NCBI GenBank assembly: GCA_937926105.1
Contig: CALANS010000211.1
Coordinates: 186,001 to 250,000, forward strand
Direction of reading: 5' to 3'
Source: an uncultured Actinomycetes bacterium
GTDB taxonomy: Bacteria; Actinomycetota; Actinomycetes; Mycobacteriales; Nakamurellaceae
DNA: 64,000 nt
Of the stretch, positions 25,232 through 33,437 are shown piece after piece. The stretch's first letter is position 1. Every line of letters starts with the position of its first letter. Under the pieces are notes generated by a model. It did no database searches, was not told the DNA's origin, and saw only the letters and a program-made list of their open reading frames with translations. The position numbers and the translations under genes were made by a program.

Positions 25232-25316
25232 TCTCGCCAGTTCGACCGTAGGTGTGGCGGGGCGCTACCGAGGCCGAATCCCAGCCCCCATCTATCCCAC
25301 ATCCGGGAGGAACTCC

Positions 25317-25772
25317 ATGCTGTACCAACTCGGTCGGACCCGCTCCGACATCACCGAGCGGCGCGAGGCCGCCCACCAGCAGGACCGGAAGCTCGCCGAG
25401 GCCGGCTTCACCCTGATCGAGCTCCTGATCGTGATCGTCATCCTCGGCATCCTCGCCGCGGTGGTGGTGTTCTCGGTGCAGGGCATTCAGGATAAGGGCC
25501 AAGACGCCGCATGCGCATCCGACGCCGCGTCTGTAAATACAGCCGTACAGGCGTACTACGCGCAGAATGGCTCCTACCCTACGGACCTTTCAGCCTTGAC
25601 GGCATCCGGCAAGTCTCTCCTGACGAATATCAAGCTCGACACCACGAACAAGATTGTCCAGGGTGGCGGCTACACGATCGCCTACGCCACCACGGGCTCG
25701 GGGTACACACTGACCCCCAGCGGGGGAACCGGAGTCACGCTCGACAAGTGCACCACGATCACAGTGAGCTGA
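25317..25772 (+). CDS. Type IV pilin (major prepilin)
   Basis: 151 aa from ATG 25317, with GGGAGG 6 nt upstream. A 33-residue leader (basic, RREAAHQQDRKLAEAG) is followed by the class III cleavage site G|FTLIELLIVIVILGILAAVV, with Glu at +5 of the mature protein. The mature domain has two Cys (ACASDA early and LDKCTTI near the end) that probably form the disulfide loop of pilins. GC content of the mature part is lower than neighbours, as often in surface proteins. First gene of the pilus operon, with its own strong-looking promoter and a hairpin after it. Confidence 0.93.
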   Translation: MLYQLGRTRSDITERREAAHQQDRKLAEAGFTLIELLIVIVILGILAAVVVFSVQGIQDKGQDAACASDAASVNTAVQAYYAQNGSYPTDLSALTASGKSLLTNIKLDTTNKIVQGGGYTIAYATTGSGYTLTPSGGTGVTLDKCTTITVS

Positions 25773-25788
25773 GCTGACCCAGAGGACA

Positions 25789-25831
25789 CTCTGGCAACGG
25801 ATCGGTTGCTCACACCGGTCCGTTGCCAGAG
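25789..25831 (+). terminator. 13-bp hairpin after the pilin gene (attenuating terminator)
   Basis: CTCTGGCAACGGA (25789-25801) pairs perfectly with TCCGTTGCCAGAG (25819-25831) around a 17-nt loop. There is no T tract. Located 17 bp after the pilin stop and 61 bp before pilT, it probably stops or stabilises most pilin mRNA so that pilin exceeds the ATPases. Confidence 0.6.
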
Positions 25832-25891
25832 GGTCTATTCGCTGCAGGCGGTACACCGCACCCGAACCGCCCCTATGACCCGGAGCCCGCC

Positions 25892-27427
25892 ATGGAATCA
25901 AGCACCACCCCCGCCACGGCGGCTCCGGCTGTCGGTGAGAACCACCGTGACGACGACACCGACGACGCACCACCAGCCAGTACCACCAACAGCACCGAAG
26001 GCCGCGTCATCACCGAATCAGCCGACGCCACAACCGGTCTCGTTCCCGATACCGAACCCGCCGCCGACCCCGTTCTCTACGTCACCGATCACCCCCGCTC
26101 CACCATCGACCGCATGCTCGAACTGCTCTGGGACGCCGGCGGCACCGATCTGCAACTCACCGCAGGCGCCCGGCCCACGATCCGGGTACATGGCGAGCTG
26201 TTCCCCATCGTCGACGACCCGATCCTGACGCCACACGACACCGAGAGCCTGCTCACCGAATTGCTGGACGAGGACCGCATGGCGATCTTCGCCGACGGCC
26301 ACGAGCACGACTTCTCCTTCTCCTGGCGGGATCTCGGTCGGGTTCGGGGCAACGCGTTCCGGCAACAGGGCGCGGTGGCCATCGCGCTCCGGCTGATTCC
26401 CCGCGAAGTTCCCACCATGGCGGGCCTGGGCCTGCCGCCGATCCTTTTCGAGCTGATCAAGCAGCACCAGGGGCTGATCCTGTTCACCGGGCCGACCGGC
26501 TCCGGCAAGTCCACCAGCCTGGCCGCCATGATCAACCAGATCAATCACGATCGGGCCTGCCACATCATCACCATCGAGGACCCGATCGAATACGTGCACC
26601 GGCACGGCCGGTCGCTGGTGAACCAGCGCGAGGTCGGCACGGACACACCGAGTTTCGCCCAGGCGCTGCGCGCCGTCCTCCGCGAGGACCCGGACGTTCT
26701 GCTGGTCGGTGAGATGCGCGACCTGGAATCCATCCGGTTCGCGCTGACCATCGCCGAGACCGGCCACCTGGTCTTCGCCACCCTGCACACCAACGACACC
26801 GCGCAGTCCCTGGCGCGCATCGTGGACGTGTTCCCCGGCGACCAGCAGGCGCAGATCCGCACCCAGCTCGCCGCCGCGCTATCGGGCATCGTGTACCAGC
26901 GGTTGATTCCCCGCACCGGCGGTGGTCTGGTCGCCGCCTACGAGGTGCTGCTGGCCAACACCGCCGCCCGGAACCTGATCAAGGAGGGCAAGACCCACCA
27001 GCTGCGCAACATCCTGGTCACCGGGCAGCGCGAGGGCATGGTCACCCTGGAGCAGTCGCTGAACGCGCTGGTGCAGGCCGGCGCGATCGACTTCGAGGCG
27101 GCAGCCTCGCGCAGCCTGTACCCGAACGAGCTCGAACGCCCCCGCCCAATGCCGGCCGGCCCGAACGGCACCCCCGGTGCGCCGCAGGGCGGCGCGAACC
27201 GTGCGACCGGCTCCGTGCCTGCACCCGGGTACGGGGCGCCCGGCGGCCCCGGCTCCACTCCGGTCGTCCGCCCCGGTGCCGAACCCGCGCTGGTCGGTGC
27301 CGGTGTCGGGCCGGGTCCGAGCGCCACCGCCGGATCCGACGTGCCGCCCACGGATTCCGTCACCGCCAATGCTCCCGGAGCCTCCTACGCCGGCTTCGGC
27401 GCCCGCTGGTCCGGAGGCCGAAGGTGA
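25892..27427 (+). CDS. pilT: Type IV pilus retraction ATPase PilT
   Basis: 511 aa from ATG 25892 (GGAG 7 nt upstream). Residues 1-75 are a disordered acidic lead. The PilT core follows: LLWDAGGTDLQLTAGARPTI, Walker A GPTGSGKST (about 200-208), Asp box IITIEDPIEY, Walker B LREDPDVLLVGEMRDLESI and His box ETGHLVFATLHTND. The last ~100 residues (PMPAGPNGTPGAPQGGANRA...) are Pro/Gly/Ala-rich and not part of normal PilT, an unusual extension. It powers pilus disassembly at the inner face of the membrane. Overlaps pilB by GTGA. Confidence 0.94.
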   Translation: MESSTTPATAAPAVGENHRDDDTDDAPPASTTNSTEGRVITESADATTGLVPDTEPAADPVLYVTDHPRSTIDRMLELLWDAGGTDLQLTAGARPTIRVHGELFPIVDDPILTPHDTESLLTELLDEDRMAIFADGHEHDFSFSWRDLGRVRGNAFRQQGAVAIALRLIPREVPTMAGLGLPPILFELIKQHQGLILFTGPTGSGKSTSLAAMINQINHDRACHIITIEDPIEYVHRHGRSLVNQREVGTDTPSFAQALRAVLREDPDVLLVGEMRDLESIRFALTIAETGHLVFATLHTNDTAQSLARIVDVFPGDQQAQIRTQLAAALSGIVYQRLIPRTGGGLVAAYEVLLANTAARNLIKEGKTHQLRNILVTGQREGMVTLEQSLNALVQAGAIDFEAAASRSLYPNELERPRPMPAGPNGTPGAPQGGANRATGSVPAPGYGAPGGPGSTPVVRPGAEPALVGAGVGPGPSATAGSDVPPTDSVTANAPGASYAGFGARWSGGRR

Positions 27428-29205
27428 AGCTGGGCCGGCACCGGATGGCGGAGCCGGTCCCGGAGCCGGTACTCGCCACCCCGCGGCACGATCCCGCCGA
27501 CGAGTCGGTGCGGGCGGGCGGTCTGCGGCTGGGCGAACTCCTGGTCGACGCCGGCCGCCTGTCGGCCTCCCAGGTGGTCGCCGCCCTGCGCGCCCAGGCG
27601 GAGCAGCCCGGCCACCGGTTGGGCGAGATCCTGTTGGGGCAGGGCGCCGTCTCCGAGCATGCGCTGACGGCGACACTTGCTGCCCAGCAGCATGTTCCGC
27701 TGGTCGATCTGCGGTTGGTCGGGCCCGAGCCCGGCGCCACCGCGCTGCTCACCGAGCCTCGCGCCCGCGCCCTGGTTGCGCTGCCGTTGTCGGTCGCCGA
27801 GGACGGCACCGTGCGGGTCGTGCTGGCCGATCCGACCGCCGAGCATGTCGCCGAGGTGCGCGCCGCGGTCGGCAAGCCGATCGACGTGCAGGTGGCACCC
27901 GCCTCGGAGGTCGAGCTGGCGATCGGCAGCAGCTACCGCGCGCTGACCGGGATCGAGTCGCAGGTCAAGGAATTCCAGATCCAGGACGAGGTGCGCCGCG
28001 AGGCCGCCAAGATGGAGACCGCGGTCGCCAGCGACGCCGCCCCGGTGGTGCAGGTGGTGCAGCGGGTCATCACCCAGGGTCTGCGAGACCGGGCCTCCGA
28101 CATCCACATCGAGCCGCAGGAAGACAAGATCCGGGTGCGGTTCCGGGTCGACGGTGCGCTGCACGACGCGCTGGATCTGCCGGTGTCCATCGGGCCGGCG
28201 GTGGTCAGCCGCATCAAGATCATGGGCGGCATGAACATCGTGGAGCGGCGCCGCCCACAGGATGGCCAGATCGCGATGTCGGTGGAGGGTCGCGACGTCG
28301 ACATCCGGGTTGCCACCACCGCCACCATCTGGGGTGAGAAGGTGGTGATGCGGCTGCTGGACAAGTCCCGGCCGCTGTACAAGCTGCACGACCTCGGCAT
28401 GCCCACCGACATCGCCGCCCGGTATTCGCAACTGCTGCACTCCCCCTACGGCATGGTGATCTGCGCGGGGCCGACGGGCGCCGGCAAGACGACCACGCTG
28501 TACGGCTCGCTGGGTGAGATCAATTCTCCCGACCGGAATGTCATGACCATTGAGGATCCGGTTGAGTATACCTTCGAGTCGATCAACCAGATCCAGATCA
28601 ACGAGGCCGCCGGTGTCACGTTCGCCGGCGGCCTGCGCTCGATTCTGCGGCAGGATCCGGACGTCATCCTGGTCGGCGAGATTCGGGACGTGGAGACCGC
28701 CCGGATCGCCGTGCAATCGGCGCTGACCGGGCACTTCGTGCTCTCGTCGGTGCACGCCACCGACGCCGTGTCGGCGCTGCACCGGTTGCTGGACATGGGC
28801 ATCGAGACATTCCTGATCGCCTCGTCGGTGACGGCGGTCGTGGCACAGCGCCTGGTCCGCCGGGTGTGCCCGCACTGCAAGGAGTCGTTCACGCCGCCAC
28901 CCGAGCAGGTGGAGTTTCTGCGGCAATTCGGCGACTCGGCCACCCGGGGCGATTTCGCGCACGGCACCGGCTGCAATTTCTGCTCGCAGACCGGGTTTCT
29001 GGATCGGATCGGGGTGTACGAGCTGATGCCCGTCACCGAAGGAATCCGGGAGATGGTGCTGGAACGTGCGTCGCACGAGGATCTGCGCAAGCTGGCCCGA
29101 TCCGAAGGTATGCGGACCCTGCAGGAAGAGGCGGCCTCGCTGGTGCAGGCGGGAATCACCACGGTGCCCGAGGTGCTCCGGTCGATCTACGTGGTAGGTG
29201 GGTGA
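27424..29205 (+). CDS. pilB: Type IV pilus assembly ATPase PilB (GspE family)
   Basis: 593 aa from GTG 27424 (GTGA overlap with pilT); ATG 27445 is a possible alternative. N-terminal GspEII domain (LGEILLGQGAVSEHALTATL), then the ATPase: Walker A GPTGAGKTT (about 349-357), TIEDPVEYTFESINQIQINE, Walker B RQDPDVILVGEIRD and LSSVHATDAVSALHRL. Zinc-binding Cys quartet CPHC (about residue 481) and CNFCSQTG is conserved in PilB/GspE. It drives pilus extension. The pair PilT/PilB implies retractable pili. Confidence 0.95.
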   Translation: MKLGRHRMAEPVPEPVLATPRHDPADESVRAGGLRLGELLVDAGRLSASQVVAALRAQAEQPGHRLGEILLGQGAVSEHALTATLAAQQHVPLVDLRLVGPEPGATALLTEPRARALVALPLSVAEDGTVRVVLADPTAEHVAEVRAAVGKPIDVQVAPASEVELAIGSSYRALTGIESQVKEFQIQDEVRREAAKMETAVASDAAPVVQVVQRVITQGLRDRASDIHIEPQEDKIRVRFRVDGALHDALDLPVSIGPAVVSRIKIMGGMNIVERRRPQDGQIAMSVEGRDVDIRVATTATIWGEKVVMRLLDKSRPLYKLHDLGMPTDIAARYSQLLHSPYGMVICAGPTGAGKTTTLYGSLGEINSPDRNVMTIEDPVEYTFESINQIQINEAAGVTFAGGLRSILRQDPDVILVGEIRDVETARIAVQSALTGHFVLSSVHATDAVSALHRLLDMGIETFLIASSVTAVVAQRLVRRVCPHCKESFTPPPEQVEFLRQFGDSATRGDFAHGTGCNFCSQTGFLDRIGVYELMPVTEGIREMVLERASHEDLRKLARSEGMRTLQEEAASLVQAGITTVPEVLRSIYVVGG

Positions 29206-29207
29206 CG

Positions 29208-30416
29208 ATGTCTCGTTGGGCCTATGTCGCGGTGGATCCGCAAGGCGACGCGGTCGCCGGCACCTGGAAGGCGAACAGTCGGGAAGCCGCCGAGATTGCG
29301 CTATACGAAAAGGAACTCCGCGAGATCCGGGTCACGGAAAAGCCGAGCCTGCTCAAGCGGGAGATCACCCCGCCCAAGATCAAACGCGCCGAAGTGATGC
29401 ACATGTCGCGACAGCTCGCGGCATTCATCCGGGCGGGGCTGCCGATCCTCACGGCGATTCACACCCTCGGCGAGGACGCCAAGAAGTCCTCCATGAAGAA
29501 GATGATGTTCGACACCGAAGATCGGCTTCGGCGCGGGGAAACGCTGTCGGACTGCTTCGACCGGTACCCCAAGGTGTTCCCCGAATACTATAGGGGAATC
29601 CTGCGCTCGGCGGAGCTGACCGGGCAGCTGGACACCGTGCTGGACCAGCTGTCCGGGTATCTCGAGCGGGAGATGGCTGCCCGGCAGAAGATCAAGTCGG
29701 CGTCCATCTATCCGGCGGCGGTGGCCTGCATGTCGGTGGTGACGGTCGTGGTGCTGGCGGTGTTCGTGCTGCCCCGATTCCGGGACTTCTTCGCCAGCTT
29801 CAATGCCACGCTTCCGTTGCCGACCCGGATCCTGATGGGGTTCACGGACTTCCTGGCGGACTGGTGGTGGGCGGTGGTCGCCGGCCTGGTGGTGCTGGTG
29901 CTGGGGTTCGTCGGCGCGCTGCAGACCTCGTGGGGCAAGTACCAATGGAACCGGTTCACGCTGCGGCTGCCGGTCATCGGCGAGGCGGTGCAGTACGCGC
30001 TGGTGGAGCGGTTCTGCCGGCTGATGTCGTCCATGATCGGGGCCGGGGTGTCCCTGCCGGAGGCGCTGCGGGTGGCGACGGCCTCCATCAAGAACCTGGT
30101 CTTCACCCGGGCGCTGGGAACGGTGCGCGAGCAGATGATGCAGGGCGAAGGGCTGGCGAAACCGGTGGCGGCGACCGGTCTGTTCCCCTCGATGGCACAG
30201 CAGATGTTCCGGGTCGGCGAGGAGACCGGCAGCCTGGATGCGCAGCTGGACGTGGCAGCGCGGTACTACGAGCGGGAGCTGGACTACAAGATCAAGAAGG
30301 TGACGGACCTGTTCGAGCCCATCGTGATCATCGTGATGGGGTCCATCGTCGGATTCGTGGCTATCGCGCTGATCTCGGCGATGTACGGCATCTACTCGCA
30401 GGTGAACGTGCAATGA
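29208..30416 (+). CDS. pilC: Type IV pilus inner-membrane platform protein PilC
   Basis: 402 aa from ATG 29208, 2 nt after pilB. Two GspF domains, each ~120 residues: the first AEVMHMSRQLAAFIRAGLPI with ILRSAELTGQLDTVLDQLSG, the second VERFCRLMSSMIGAGVSLPE with QMFRVGEETGSLDAQLDVAA. Three membrane segments (VVTVVVLAVFVLP, AVVAGLVVLVLGFVGAL and IVIIVMGSIVGFVAIAL) anchor it. It links PilB/PilT motion to the pilus base. It overlaps the next pseudopilin by ATGA. Confidence 0.94.
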   Translation: MSRWAYVAVDPQGDAVAGTWKANSREAAEIALYEKELREIRVTEKPSLLKREITPPKIKRAEVMHMSRQLAAFIRAGLPILTAIHTLGEDAKKSSMKKMMFDTEDRLRRGETLSDCFDRYPKVFPEYYRGILRSAELTGQLDTVLDQLSGYLEREMAARQKIKSASIYPAAVACMSVVTVVVLAVFVLPRFRDFFASFNATLPLPTRILMGFTDFLADWWWAVVAGLVVLVLGFVGALQTSWGKYQWNRFTLRLPVIGEAVQYALVERFCRLMSSMIGAGVSLPEALRVATASIKNLVFTRALGTVREQMMQGEGLAKPVAATGLFPSMAQQMFRVGEETGSLDAQLDVAARYYERELDYKIKKVTDLFEPIVIIVMGSIVGFVAIALISAMYGIYSQVNVQ

Positions 30417-30967
30417 CATGGGTTCGGCTGACGAGACTTCTCCGGGCGCGCGCGGCGCGGGTGGAGCGCGTGATGCGTGACCCTCGGCCAGTGCGTCCCA
30501 TGCTGCTGCGTCAGCCCGCCCGTCCGGTTGGTTGGGGGCGAAGCGAGCGCGGCGAGTCGCTGATCGAGTTGATCATTGCGATCACCATCATGTCGATCGC
30601 GGTGGTGACGATCGTGGGGGCCATCGCCACCTCCATCATGATGAGCGACATCCACCGCAAGCAGGCGACCGCGGGGTCGTACATCCGGTCGTACGCGTCG
30701 GCGATCCAGAACGCGGTCGCTATCGACATTAGTGGAGCTACCTATGGCGACATCTGCAGTAGCACGCTCATGCCGAATGGGCTCAGCTCCAGCGCCTATA
30801 CCGCGTCCATCAAGTCCTGCACCGTGGCCGGCAACCTGACGACCATGGTGTTGCAGGTGGCCAGCAAGGACGCCCGCGACACCGAACAGCTGCAGTTGGT
30901 AGTGCGCAGGCCGTGTGTCGCGCCGACAGTCGACGGCCAGTCCCTGGACTCCGGGTGCAATTCATGA
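30413..30967 (+). CDS. Minor pilin/pseudopilin (PilV-like)
   Basis: 184 aa from ATG 30413 (ATGA overlap with pilC). A long basic leader (~47 residues; internal ATGs at 30473 and 30500 could shorten it) precedes the cleavage site RG|ESLIELIIAITIMSIAVVTI, with the +5 Glu present. The mature part has Cys residues (ICSS, KSCTV, RPCVA, DSGCNS) that could form disulfides. It is probably a minor pilin in the tip complex. Coupled by ATGA to the next gene. Confidence 0.86.
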   Translation: MTWVRLTRLLRARAARVERVMRDPRPVRPMLLRQPARPVGWGRSERGESLIELIIAITIMSIAVVTIVGAIATSIMMSDIHRKQATAGSYIRSYASAIQNAVAIDISGATYGDICSSTLMPNGLSSSAYTASIKSCTVAGNLTTMVLQVASKDARDTEQLQLVVRRPCVAPTVDGQSLDSGCNS

Positions 30968-31602
30968 GCCGATCACGCGACCGTCGCGGCGATGACGGCT
31001 TCACACTCATCGAACTACTGGTGTGCGTCGTGATCCTGGGCATCATCGCGGTGCCGCTGGCGATGAGCCTGTTCGCGTACTTCAAGAATTCTGACACCAC
31101 AGCAGCACGTGTCAACCAGTCCAGCCAGGTTCAGATCGCCTCGTCGTATTTCGCGCGCGACGTGTCGTTGATGGGTCTTCGAGACACGTCGGGCGACCCG
31201 GCGCCACCCCCGCAGCCGCCGTTTCCGTACCAGCAGTCGGTGTGGCAGGAGAGTTCGGTCGCGACCGTGTGCGGGACGCTTTCGGGCGGGATCGTCCTCG
31301 GCGGTGACGACTACTCCTCCAATGTCACGACTCCGACCCGGTTCTACGTCGCCTACCAATTGGTAGGGACCGACCTCCACCGGGTTCGCTGTACCGGATC
31401 GACGAAGTCGGACATCATCGTCGCCCGAGACGTCACCTCCGCAGACCCAACCTGCTCGACGTCCTGCTCGACGATCCCGCCGCCGCGCACCGTGACCTTG
31501 GTGTTGACGGTGAATATCACCGACGGGGATCCCGGCAGCTATTCGGTAACCCTGACCGGCAACCGCATGCAGACCAACCCGTCCGGCACGGTGACGCCAT
31601 GA
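30964..31602 (+). CDS. Minor pilin/pseudopilin (PilW-like)
   Basis: 212 aa from ATG 30964 (ATGA overlap). The short leader MSRSRDRRGDDG is followed by G|FTLIELLVCVVILGIIAVPL, a canonical prepilin site with Glu +5. The mature domain is rich in Ser/Thr, with a proline patch (PAPPPQPPFPYQQ) and paired Cys (CSTSCST). By position and length it resembles PilW-type minor pilins that prime pilus assembly. Coupled to the next gene by ATGA. Confidence 0.87.
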   Translation: MSRSRDRRGDDGFTLIELLVCVVILGIIAVPLAMSLFAYFKNSDTTAARVNQSSQVQIASSYFARDVSLMGLRDTSGDPAPPPQPPFPYQQSVWQESSVATVCGTLSGGIVLGGDDYSSNVTTPTRFYVAYQLVGTDLHRVRCTGSTKSDIIVARDVTSADPTCSTSCSTIPPPRTVTLVLTVNITDGDPGSYSVTLTGNRMQTNPSGTVTP

Positions 31603-33347
31603 GCGTCCGCACGCGGCACCGACTCGGCCGCCGCCTGCACCGGACCCTGGCCGGCCGGCTGATCCGCTCCGACGACACAGGTGCCTCACTGATCATTGCC
31701 CTCATCATGATCACCGTCGTCGCCCTGGTAACGGTGTCAATTCTGCTGCTCTCCAACACCGGTGTCCGGACAACCGTTGCCCTGCGGGGCCAGGCGTCGG
31801 TGCAGTATCAGGCCAGCAATGCGATCAACTCAGCCATCGAGAAGCTTCGGTCGGCCCCCCCGGGTGCGGACCTCGGGTGCACGGCTGGCCTGCTGACGGT
31901 GCCTTACCTTGCGACCGGCACGTCGCCAGGGGGCACCGTCACTGTCGACTGCTCCGTCGACACCGAATTGACCCAGTCCGGGTTCCTGACGCAACAAAAC
32001 GCCGGTCCCGGCACCGCGCTGCTATCCCTCGGCCGCGATACAGGCGACGGAATTACGCTCATCCTGAAGAAGACGGACGCGCATGTGAACGGCGGCGTGT
32101 TCTCCAACACCTACATCGACAATCAGCAGTCCCAATCCAAGGCGAATCTCGTCAGCGACTGGGAGCGACCGAGTACTCCGCCGGATGCACCACCCGGCTG
32201 GCATCCGCAGAGTTGGGTCATCGCGCGGCACAACTACGGAACGTCCAACAGCTGCACCGACGTCCAAGCGGAAAACAACAACCCCCCGACCAAATCCGGC
32301 GACCAGGTCGAGATCAACTGCCAGTTCGGGGATGCCGCCGATATTCGTGGTTTGGACCCAGGAACGCTGGTGCGTGGCACGTCGTACAACCTGTCGGATC
32401 CTGGATCGGCCGCCAGGCCGCCGGCCGATGTGTCGGCCTGCACACTTGCAACAAGCGGCATCTACAAGGGGGCGTACGTCGTCGCTGTTGGCCCCAGGTC
32501 CGGCTATTCGTGGGCGACCATCCCCAGCAATCTCTCGCGGCAGATCACGAACAAACAGGCCACCTGCGCGGGGGGCGGCAAATCCACACCCTTCATGGTG
32601 GTACTCAATCCGGCCACCTACTACCTCGACAGCATTTGGACCGTGCCAAATGCGTTCATTCTGGGCGGCACCCCGGGGGCACTCCCTGCCGGTGAGAATA
32701 GTATGACCGACTGGATCACCGACTATTTTGCCGGCAAGTGGCTTGATGCCGATGGCAACATCCCGATCAACCGCAGTCCGTGTAAGGACCCGATCGACGC
32801 TACAGCCTCCTCGTCTTCGGGTGTCGAGTTCTTCATGGCGGGATCGGGCGCAATCAATCTGGAAGTGGGAAGTTCCAGCGCATACCCGAAGATTGTGGTG
32901 TGCGCGAGCCTGGCAGCCCAGGGACCACCGGTTCTCGCGTACTCCACCCGCACCACCAATGACACGACGGGGGGCGCCTTCCTCACCGGTACCGGCGCAC
33001 CTTCCGTGCTCGTTCACCTGGGTGGCACGATCTACACCCCGAGCCGTCCCCTGAACCTGAGCCTGAATAACGATGCACGATCCAGCTTCTCCTACGGCCT
33101 GTTTGCCAAGAGCATCAGCGTCACGACCACGGGATCGTTTACAGCTGGTGGCTTCACTCTCGCCGGCGGCATTCCGCAGGGCGGCGGTAGCGCCGTCCCG
33201 GTGAACTACCAAGTCCTCACGGCCTATGTGTGCCCTGGCCAGGCCACGTGCAGTGACTCGGGCGCCGCCCAGCTCACTGCCAAGGTCGCGATCACCGGCT
33301 ACCTCAACCGCAGTGTCTCGGTGATCAGCTGGTCACCCGCCACCTGA
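31599..33347 (+). CDS. Large pilus-associated protein (PilX N-terminal type), probable tip protein
   Basis: 582 aa from ATG 31599 (ATGA overlap). A basic lead, then GASLIIALIMITVVALVTVSILLLSNTGVR, a PilX-like membrane helix without a canonical +5 Glu. The ~530-residue outer domain is Ser/Thr/Asn/Gly-rich, with several Cys (DLGCTAGL, VDCSVD, NSCTDV, EINCQFG and others) and beta-repeat-like segments, and reads like a surface adhesin. GC content is lower than in housekeeping genes nearby. Last gene of the pilus operon. Its position after three pilins suggests it sits at the pilus tip; the ligand is unknown. Confidence 0.78.
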   Translation: MSVRTRHRLGRRLHRTLAGRLIRSDDTGASLIIALIMITVVALVTVSILLLSNTGVRTTVALRGQASVQYQASNAINSAIEKLRSAPPGADLGCTAGLLTVPYLATGTSPGGTVTVDCSVDTELTQSGFLTQQNAGPGTALLSLGRDTGDGITLILKKTDAHVNGGVFSNTYIDNQQSQSKANLVSDWERPSTPPDAPPGWHPQSWVIARHNYGTSNSCTDVQAENNNPPTKSGDQVEINCQFGDAADIRGLDPGTLVRGTSYNLSDPGSAARPPADVSACTLATSGIYKGAYVVAVGPRSGYSWATIPSNLSRQITNKQATCAGGGKSTPFMVVLNPATYYLDSIWTVPNAFILGGTPGALPAGENSMTDWITDYFAGKWLDADGNIPINRSPCKDPIDATASSSSGVEFFMAGSGAINLEVGSSSAYPKIVVCASLAAQGPPVLAYSTRTTNDTTGGAFLTGTGAPSVLVHLGGTIYTPSRPLNLSLNNDARSSFSYGLFAKSISVTTTGSFTAGGFTLAGGIPQGGGSAVPVNYQVLTAYVCPGQATCSDSGAAQLTAKVAITGYLNRSVSVISWSPAT

Positions 33348-33437
33348 GCCGCATTCGGCCAGCGCCGCACGCCGCACCTGCTTCACGCCGTTTCCGCAGG
33401 TAGAACGGTTGTCGGAGGGTGGAGCTATGGTCTGGTC
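33348..33437 (+). promoter_or_regulatory. Upstream region of the DUF222 gene with a leaderless -10
   Basis: TATGGT at 33426-33431 fits TANNNT and is followed by six bases (CTGGTC) and ATG 33438, so transcription should start at the ATG. ACCTGC/GCAGGT arms at about 33376-33401 form a weak stem that may end the pilus transcript. Confidence 0.45.
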
